Shown here piece by piece: positions 55,973-60,789 of a DNA stretch of 60,789 bases; the first letter of the stretch is position 1, and each line of letters begins with the position of its first letter. The DNA comes from an uncultured SAR86 cluster bacterium (GTDB lineage Bacteria; Pseudomonadota; Gammaproteobacteria; Magnimaribacterales; D2472). The position numbers were made by a program, and so were the translations under genes. Location of the stretch: contig CACKNK010000008.1 of assembly GCA_902601475.1 (NCBI GenBank), positions 1-60,789 on the forward strand. The letters run 5' to 3'. The notes beneath the pieces were generated by a model. That model ran no database searches and had not been told where the DNA came from. It worked only from the letters and a program-made list of their open reading frames with translations.

Positions 55973-58758
55973 TCAGGGTTTGAGAGAGTTGACTGTAACG
56001 ATTCAAACTTATCTGTAAATTCTGACAATTTATGCCTCTCTTTCTTGATAACTTCCGGCGGGGCATTATCAACAAATTTCTTGTTATCAAGCTTTTGTTT
56101 AATTCTCTTAATTTCTTCAGCAAGCTTTGAAACTTCCTTTTTCATCTTCTTAATTTCTTCCTCTGAATTGAATAATTTTTCAACAAGAATATGAATCTTA
56201 ATTTGGTCACTTATCACTGTAATTGAATTTGAAGGCTCTAAATCAGAAAGTTTAATACTTGTAAGGTTTGCTGTTTTGCAAATTACAGCTTCATGATCAG
56301 AAATAATTTTTTGGAATTCAGCATTATATTTCCCAGAAATCTCAACTTTGACAGGCCCATTAGAAATACTTGGATTATCTGACTTTAAGGATCTAATCGT
56401 TGAAATTATTTCTATTATCTTATCTACTGAATTATTGGATTCTGGGACAGTAGCATTAATGCTTTCATCAAACAGTGACTCAACAAGAAATTTATTATCT
56501 GTTTTAAGTCCTAAACCTTTAATCTTTTTATTGAGCTCTTCAGTGATAAAAGGCATAAAGGGATGAAGCAATGTTATGATTTTCTGGAACTCTTTGATCA
56601 TGCTATATATTACTTTTGAAGCATCATTTTTTTGATCATCAAGACAGACTTTCATAAATTCGATATACCAATCGCAGTAATTACCCCAGACCAGTTCATA
56701 TAAACTATTGCTTGCTAAATCAAATCGGTAATCATTGATATGTTTTTTTAGATCTTGGTAAGTTTCAAAAGTTTTTCCTGCAATCCAATCTGAATAAATA
56801 TTCGATTCAATATCTTCGGTCATGACAAAGTTATTTTTTTGAATTTGAAACTCAATAAAATTGAAAGCATTCCAGATTTTATTGCAAAAATTTCTATAGC
56901 CTTTGATTCTACCTATATCAAAGTTAATGTCTCTGCCCGGTGAAGCAAGAGCATAATATGTAAATCTCAGAGCATCTGTTCCGTAACCATCAATACCGTT
57001 AGGAAACTGTTTAGTTGTCTGCTTTGAAATTTTTTCTTTAAGCTGAGGCTGCATCAAGCCCGTTGTTCTTTTTATTAGCAAATCCTCAAGAGAGATGCCA
57101 TCGATCAGATCAATAGGATCAATAATATTGCCCTTTGATTTTGACATTTTTTGACCATTTTCATCTTTTATAAGCCCCGTAATAAAAACCTCTTTAAACG
57201 GAATTTCATCTAAGAAATAATTTGTCATCATGATCATTCGAGCGACCCAAAAGAAAATAATATCAAAACCTGTAACCAAAGTAGTGGTTGGGTGGAAATA
57301 GCTCAGCTTTGGAGTTTTTGAAGGCCATCCTAGTGTTGCAAAGGTCCATAGGCTTGAAGAAAACCATGTATCAAGAACATCCTCATCTTGTCTTAATTTA
57401 CCTTTGATTTTAAACCTCTCTCTTATGTCTTCCTCAGATGAACCCACATAGTAGTTTGAACTTTCGTCGTACCAAACCGGTATTCTATGACCCCACCATA
57501 ACTGACGACTGATGCACCAATCTTGGATATTTTCTAGCCATTGAAAATATGTTTTTTCCCAGTTACTAGGTACAAACTTTATGTCACCATTTTTTACTAA
57601 ATCAATAGCAGAAAGTGCCATTTTTTTTGTATCCACATACCATTGGTCAGTAAGAAAGGGCTCTAAAATCTCATCTGAGCGATCTCCGAAGGGAAGGGAG
57701 GTTTCATATTCTTCAATACCAGCAATTAAATCCTCAGATTCTAAATTTGCTAGAATCTTTTTTCTTGCCTCAAACCTATTTAATTCATGGAAGTTTTTTG
57801 GAGCACATCCACATATTTTGGCGTGCTTATCTAAAACAGAGATAGGTTCAAAGGAAGATTCATCTCCTTGAATAATATTATTTTTAGTATCCATGCTTAG
57901 ACCATGTCTCTTACCTATCTCATAATCATTAAAGTCATGTCCTGGAGTAATTTTTACTGCTCCTGATCCAAAATCCATATCCACATAATCATCTGAAATA
58001 ATAGGAATTTTTCTGTTACAAAGTGGCAGCTCAACATCCTTGCCAATATATTCTTTATATCTTTTATCATCAGGATGAACTGCTATTGCCATGTCACCTA
58101 ATAAAGTTTCAGGTCGAGTTGTAGCAACCGTAATAAACTGATCAGTGCCGTCAATTTTATATTTAATGCTGGTGAGCTTTACATTCTTTTCTTTATTGAC
58201 AACCTCAAGGTCCGATAATGATGTTTGAAGAGCTGGATCCCAATTAACAAGTCTAGATCCTCTGTAAATTAATCCATCTTCATGCAATTTGTTAAAGGCC
58301 AGAATTACAGCATTTTGGTAGTCCTTATCATAAGTAAATCGCTCAGACTCCCAATCCAAGCTAGCACCCAGCCTTCTAAGTTGATTAGTGATGGTATTGC
58401 CAGATTTATTTTTCCAGTTCCAAACTTCTTGTTCAAATTTTTCTCTGCCTAACTCTTTTTTTGTTTTGCCAACTTCCAACAATTGTCTTTCTACAACCAT
58501 TTCGGTTGCGATGCCGGCATGATCAGTTCCTACCTGCCAATGAGTTTTATAGCCACTCATTTTTTTATACCTAATCAAGCAGTCCATGATTGCATTTTGA
58601 AATCCATGTCCCATATGCAAAGTACCAGTGACATTGGGCGGAGGGATCATGATGCAGTAAGGGGTTTCTCCCTCGGATTGAGAAAACAATCCTGAGGCTT
58701 CCCACTCTTTATAAAGGGATTCTTCTATTTTTGATGGATCATATTGTTTGGAAGCCAC
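55969..58758 (-). CDS. valS: Valyl-tRNA synthetase
   Basis: The 929-residue class I synthetase has the HIGH-type motif HMGH at residues 48-51 (PPPNVTGTLHMGHGF) and KMSKS in GQKMSKSKGNIIDP. The editing (CP1) domain has TTRPETLLGDMAIAVHP. The C-terminal coiled coil that clamps tRNA covers the last roughly 70 residues. The start is GTG at 58758. It is 4 bases after pepA on the same strand; the holC gene that separates them in E. coli is absent. Confidence 0.97.
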   Translation of the reverse strand: MASKQYDPSKIEESLYKEWEASGLFSQSEGETPYCIMIPPPNVTGTLHMGHGFQNAIMDCLIRYKKMSGYKTHWQVGTDHAGIATEMVVERQLLEVGKTKKELGREKFEQEVWNWKNKSGNTITNQLRRLGASLDWESERFTYDKDYQNAVILAFNKLHEDGLIYRGSRLVNWDPALQTSLSDLEVVNKEKNVKLTSIKYKIDGTDQFITVATTRPETLLGDMAIAVHPDDKRYKEYIGKDVELPLCNRKIPIISDDYVDMDFGSGAVKITPGHDFNDYEIGKRHGLSMDTKNNIIQGDESSFEPISVLDKHAKICGCAPKNFHELNRFEARKKILANLESEDLIAGIEEYETSLPFGDRSDEILEPFLTDQWYVDTKKMALSAIDLVKNGDIKFVPSNWEKTYFQWLENIQDWCISRQLWWGHRIPVWYDESSNYYVGSSEEDIRERFKIKGKLRQDEDVLDTWFSSSLWTFATLGWPSKTPKLSYFHPTTTLVTGFDIIFFWVARMIMMTNYFLDEIPFKEVFITGLIKDENGQKMSKSKGNIIDPIDLIDGISLEDLLIKRTTGLMQPQLKEKISKQTTKQFPNGIDGYGTDALRFTYYALASPGRDINFDIGRIKGYRNFCNKIWNAFNFIEFQIQKNNFVMTEDIESNIYSDWIAGKTFETYQDLKKHINDYRFDLASNSLYELVWGNYCDWYIEFMKVCLDDQKNDASKVIYSMIKEFQKIITLLHPFMPFITEELNKKIKGLGLKTDNKFLVESLFDESINATVPESNNSVDKIIEIISTIRSLKSDNPSISNGPVKVEISGKYNAEFQKIISDHEAVICKTANLTSIKLSDLEPSNSITVISDQIKIHILVEKLFNSEEEIKKMKKEVSKLAEEIKRIKQKLDNKKFVDNAPPEVIKKERHKLSEFTDKFESLQSTLSNPD

Positions 58759-58762
58759 TATT

Positions 58763-60292
58763 TTACTTGGACGACAAAACCATTTCTGTTAACAAGGGAA
58801 CAGGCCTTCCTGTACTTCCTTTTTTTGGACTCGTCACCCATGCAGTTCCAGCTATATCTAAATGTGCCCATCTAAAATCTTCAGCAAATCTTGATAAGAA
58901 GCACGCAGCAGTAATTGTTCCTGCTCCACTTCCACCAATATTGGCAAGATCAGCAAAGTTAGTTTTTGTACAGCTTTGATACTCATCCCATAAAGGTAGC
59001 TGCCAAGCTCTATCAAATGTATTTTCACCAGCAGCTAAAATATTGTCTGCAAGCTTTTGATCATTGGACATTAACCCTGAAGCATGCTGACCTAACGCGA
59101 CTACACAAGCTCCAGTTAAGGTTGCAATATCAATTACATATTTTGGTTTATATCTTTTAACGTAGGTAAGCGCATCACACAAAACAAGCCTACCCTCTGC
59201 ATCAGTATTCAAGATTTCAATTGTTTGACCAGACATCGATGTTACAACATCACCTGGTTTTGTAGCTTTTGATGATGGCATATTTTCAGCACATGCCATG
59301 ACACCAATCACATTTACTTTTGCATTAATTCTTGCAAGAGTCTGCATGACACCAAAGACTGATGCTGCACCCCCCATATCCCATTTCATTTCATCCATTT
59401 TCCCGCTGGGTTTAAGTGAGATTCCTCCTGTATCAAATGTTATTCCTTTTCCGACTAGCACCACAGGAGCAACATTTTTTGGGCCCCCGTTGTACTCGAT
59501 AATAATCATCCTAGGAGGTTCAATACTTCCTCTTGCAACAGATAAATAAGAACCCATTTTTAGCTGTGCTAATTGTTTTTCATTTAAAGATTTTATTTTA
59601 AGTTTAGGAAAGATTTTTTTTAGTTGTTTCGCTTTAGATTCTATGATCCTCGGAGTGCAATGGTTGGCAGGCAAGTCACCAAGAAACTTTGTTGCATTCA
59701 TGCCTTCACCAATAGCGTAGCCTTTTTTAACAGCAGCCGAAGTATTTCTAGATTCAGAAGCCGATAATTGAAAACTTGTAAAGGTGACTTTTGAGAGGGG
59801 CAATTTCTTTGCAGTTTTATTTTTTGTTTGATTAAACTTATATGATGAGGACTCAACGGTTCTTGCAGCTACTTCAACTAAATTTCCAAAAGGATTTGAA
59901 ATAATTGAATCATTAAGATGAATTGAAAGTTCTTTTTCATTATGAGCATTTGCTAATGAAACCATCCTTGTAAACATTTCAACCCATTTTCTTAGCTCCG
60001 CTTTGTTATCGGGCTGCTTAATAAATAAAATTTTATTAATTTTTACATTTGGGCATTCCACCCAAGCATGAGTTATGTTTCCTGATGAAACATCCTTAAC
60101 CGCTTTATCTATGGTCTTTGCTATAACTTGATTTTTTGTTGAACTAAAAAAAGTAGATTTTATGTGCTTCACAAAATCATTCCCGTTGGAGGCTTTTTCA
60201 ACTGCAACGGCGAGAGCACCTGATTTGAATTGTTTAATATTTTTTTTGTCTAAACTCTTATGATTAACTGTAGCAAGGACTTTATAAGTCAT
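58763..60292 (-). CDS. pepA: Leucyl aminopeptidase (cytosol aminopeptidase, M17)
   Basis: A 509-residue M17 peptidase. The C-terminal catalytic domain has the metal-binding [14 protein letters not shown], the signature [14 protein letters not shown], and [11 protein letters not shown] between them. The N-terminal domain (1 to about 170) is less conserved. In E. coli PepA also binds DNA as XerC/D accessory factor and carAB repressor; whether it does so here is unknown. It is divergent from lptF across 61 bp, as in E. coli. Confidence 0.95.
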   Translation of the reverse strand: MTYKVLATVNHKSLDKKNIKQFKSGALAVAVEKASNGNDFVKHIKSTFFSSTKNQVIAKTIDKAVKDVSSGNITHAWVECPNVKINKILFIKQPDNKAELRKWVEMFTRMVSLANAHNEKELSIHLNDSIISNPFGNLVEVAARTVESSSYKFNQTKNKTAKKLPLSKVTFTSFQLSASESRNTSAAVKKGYAIGEGMNATKFLGDLPANHCTPRIIESKAKQLKKIFPKLKIKSLNEKQLAQLKMGSYLSVARGSIEPPRMIIIEYNGGPKNVAPVVLVGKGITFDTGGISLKPSGKMDEMKWDMGGAASVFGVMQTLARINAKVNVIGVMACAENMPSSKATKPGDVVTSMSGQTIEILNTDAEGRLVLCDALTYVKRYKPKYVIDIATLTGACVVALGQHASGLMSNDQKLADNILAAGENTFDRAWQLPLWDEYQSCTKTNFADLANIGGSGAGTITAACFLSRFAEDFRWAHLDIAGTAWVTSPKKGSTGRPVPLLTEMVLSSK

Positions 60293-60353
60293 TTCATTTT
60301 CTCCGTGGTTACTTGATATGATTGATATTGTAATCGAACATATTGTCTAAGGC

Positions 60354-60789
60354 ATGCATACCAGTAATATTATTTCCAAACATATTAACCATAAGGTATT
60401 TTCCAGCTTTATTTTTATACTTCTAACAATGGTTGGTATTTTGTTTATCTCACGATCTGTAGGATATTTTGAAAAATCAGTTGCAGGTCAATTAGATCCA
60501 AACATTATCCTCAATATACTGATACTTCGATTACCTGATTTTCTTTCATTTTTAATTCCATTCTCAATCTTTATCAGCCTTTATTTAAATTTTTCAAATC
60601 AATATTCTAGTAACGAGATATACGCTATCTTCAATACGGGCACATCTCGTCTTTCGATTGTTTCCAGTTTGAATAAGCTGCTGATCTTGATTTTGATAAG
60701 CGTCTTAATATTGAGTGTTTTCATTGGACCAGCAACTAAGCAGATGTCTGAGGAAATTCAGGAATTTACGAGTTTTGAAAAGAAGCTTC
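60354..60789 (+). CDS. lptF: LPS export permease LptF, N-terminal part (3' end outside window)
   Basis: The first 145 codons of a YjgP/YjgQ-family permease, running off the right edge. It begins MHTSNIISKHINHKVF. Membrane helices lie at about residues 15-33, 51-76 and 105-124, separated by YFEKSVAGQLDPN and NQYSSNEIYAIFNTG (E. coli LptF has YTESEITVMHACG there). LptF with LptG and LptB extracts LPS from the inner membrane. Divergence from pepA-valS supports LptF over LptG. Confidence 0.88.
   Translation, partial: MHTSNIISKHINHKVFSSFIFILLTMVGILFISRSVGYFEKSVAGQLDPNIILNILILRLPDFLSFLIPFSIFISLYLNFSNQYSSNEIYAIFNTGTSRLSIVSSLNKLLILILISVLILSVFIGPATKQMSEEIQEFTSFEKKL

Noticed and set aside
60293-60353. 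Promoter from the repeated TTGATAT words between pepA and lptF
   Set aside because: No -10 at 16-18 bp from either copy; spacing does not fit.

Overview
The window is an AT-rich, very tightly packed stretch of a gammaproteobacterial chromosome. Almost every gene matches a core gammaproteobacterial family, and the blocks keep a familiar order: spc/alpha ribosomal operon, uvrA|ssb, fabAB, ispB|rplU-rpmA-obg, ssrA-smpB, ratA-rnfH-bamE-fur, grpE-dnaK-dnaJ-dapB, rpsB through tilS, astADB, and valS-pepA|lptF. The low G+C, shortened proteins, 1-20 bp overlaps and near absence of intergenic DNA suggest a streamlined marine lineage, for example SAR86-like. That placement is inference; no taxonomic search could be run. 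I see no insertion sequence, prophage, CRISPR array or tRNA gene.

Layout. 1-4969: end of the spc operon and the alpha operon (rpsE', rpmD, rplO, secY, rpmJ, rpsM, rpsK, rpsD, rpoA, rplQ). 4966-8283: uvrA divergent from ssb. 8287-11844: a crotonase, then fabB, fabA and a polyprenyl diphosphate synthase on the minus strand. 11875-13777: rplU-rpmA-obg, then rpsT convergent. 13862-16676: an S9 peptidase behind a striking palindrome, then tmRNA and smpB. 16715-19990: two membrane proteins, ratA, rnfH, bamE, fur. 20004-24280: heat-shock promoter, grpE-dnaK-dnaJ, dapB. 24276-44432: a long run of same-strand genes for translation (rpsB, tsf, frr), nucleotide and isoprenoid metabolism (pyrH, uppS, dxr), phospholipid (cdsA), envelope (rseP, bamA, skp, lpxD, fabZ, lpxA, lpxB), replication (rnhB, dnaE), fatty acids (accA), tRNA modification (tilS) and a second crotonase. 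44425-48355: a long-form leuA, a divergent holD candidate, rimI, a YheT-like hydrolase and a glutathione peroxidase. 48395-52215: an unusual acetyltransferase-membrane-PPIase fusion, a HupE/UreJ protein, an LLM oxidoreductase and glyoxalase I. 52249-55972: arginine succinyltransferase pathway genes astA, astD, astB. 55969-60789: valS and pepA on the minus strand, divergent from the 5' part of lptF.

The genes form a housekeeping core: ribosome and RNA polymerase, outer membrane assembly (BamA, BamE, Skp, RseP, Lpx enzymes, LptF), fatty acid synthesis, protein folding, ribosome rescue and the replicative polymerase. The most unusual items are the ElaA-type GNAT / membrane helix / parvulin-like fusion at 48395 paired with HupE, an exact TyrR-box-like palindrome that includes the start codon of the peptidase at 13885, a very divergent HolD candidate with no holC between valS and pepA, a structured leader before rpsB, and gene packing so tight that convergent neighbours share the four bases of their stop codons.
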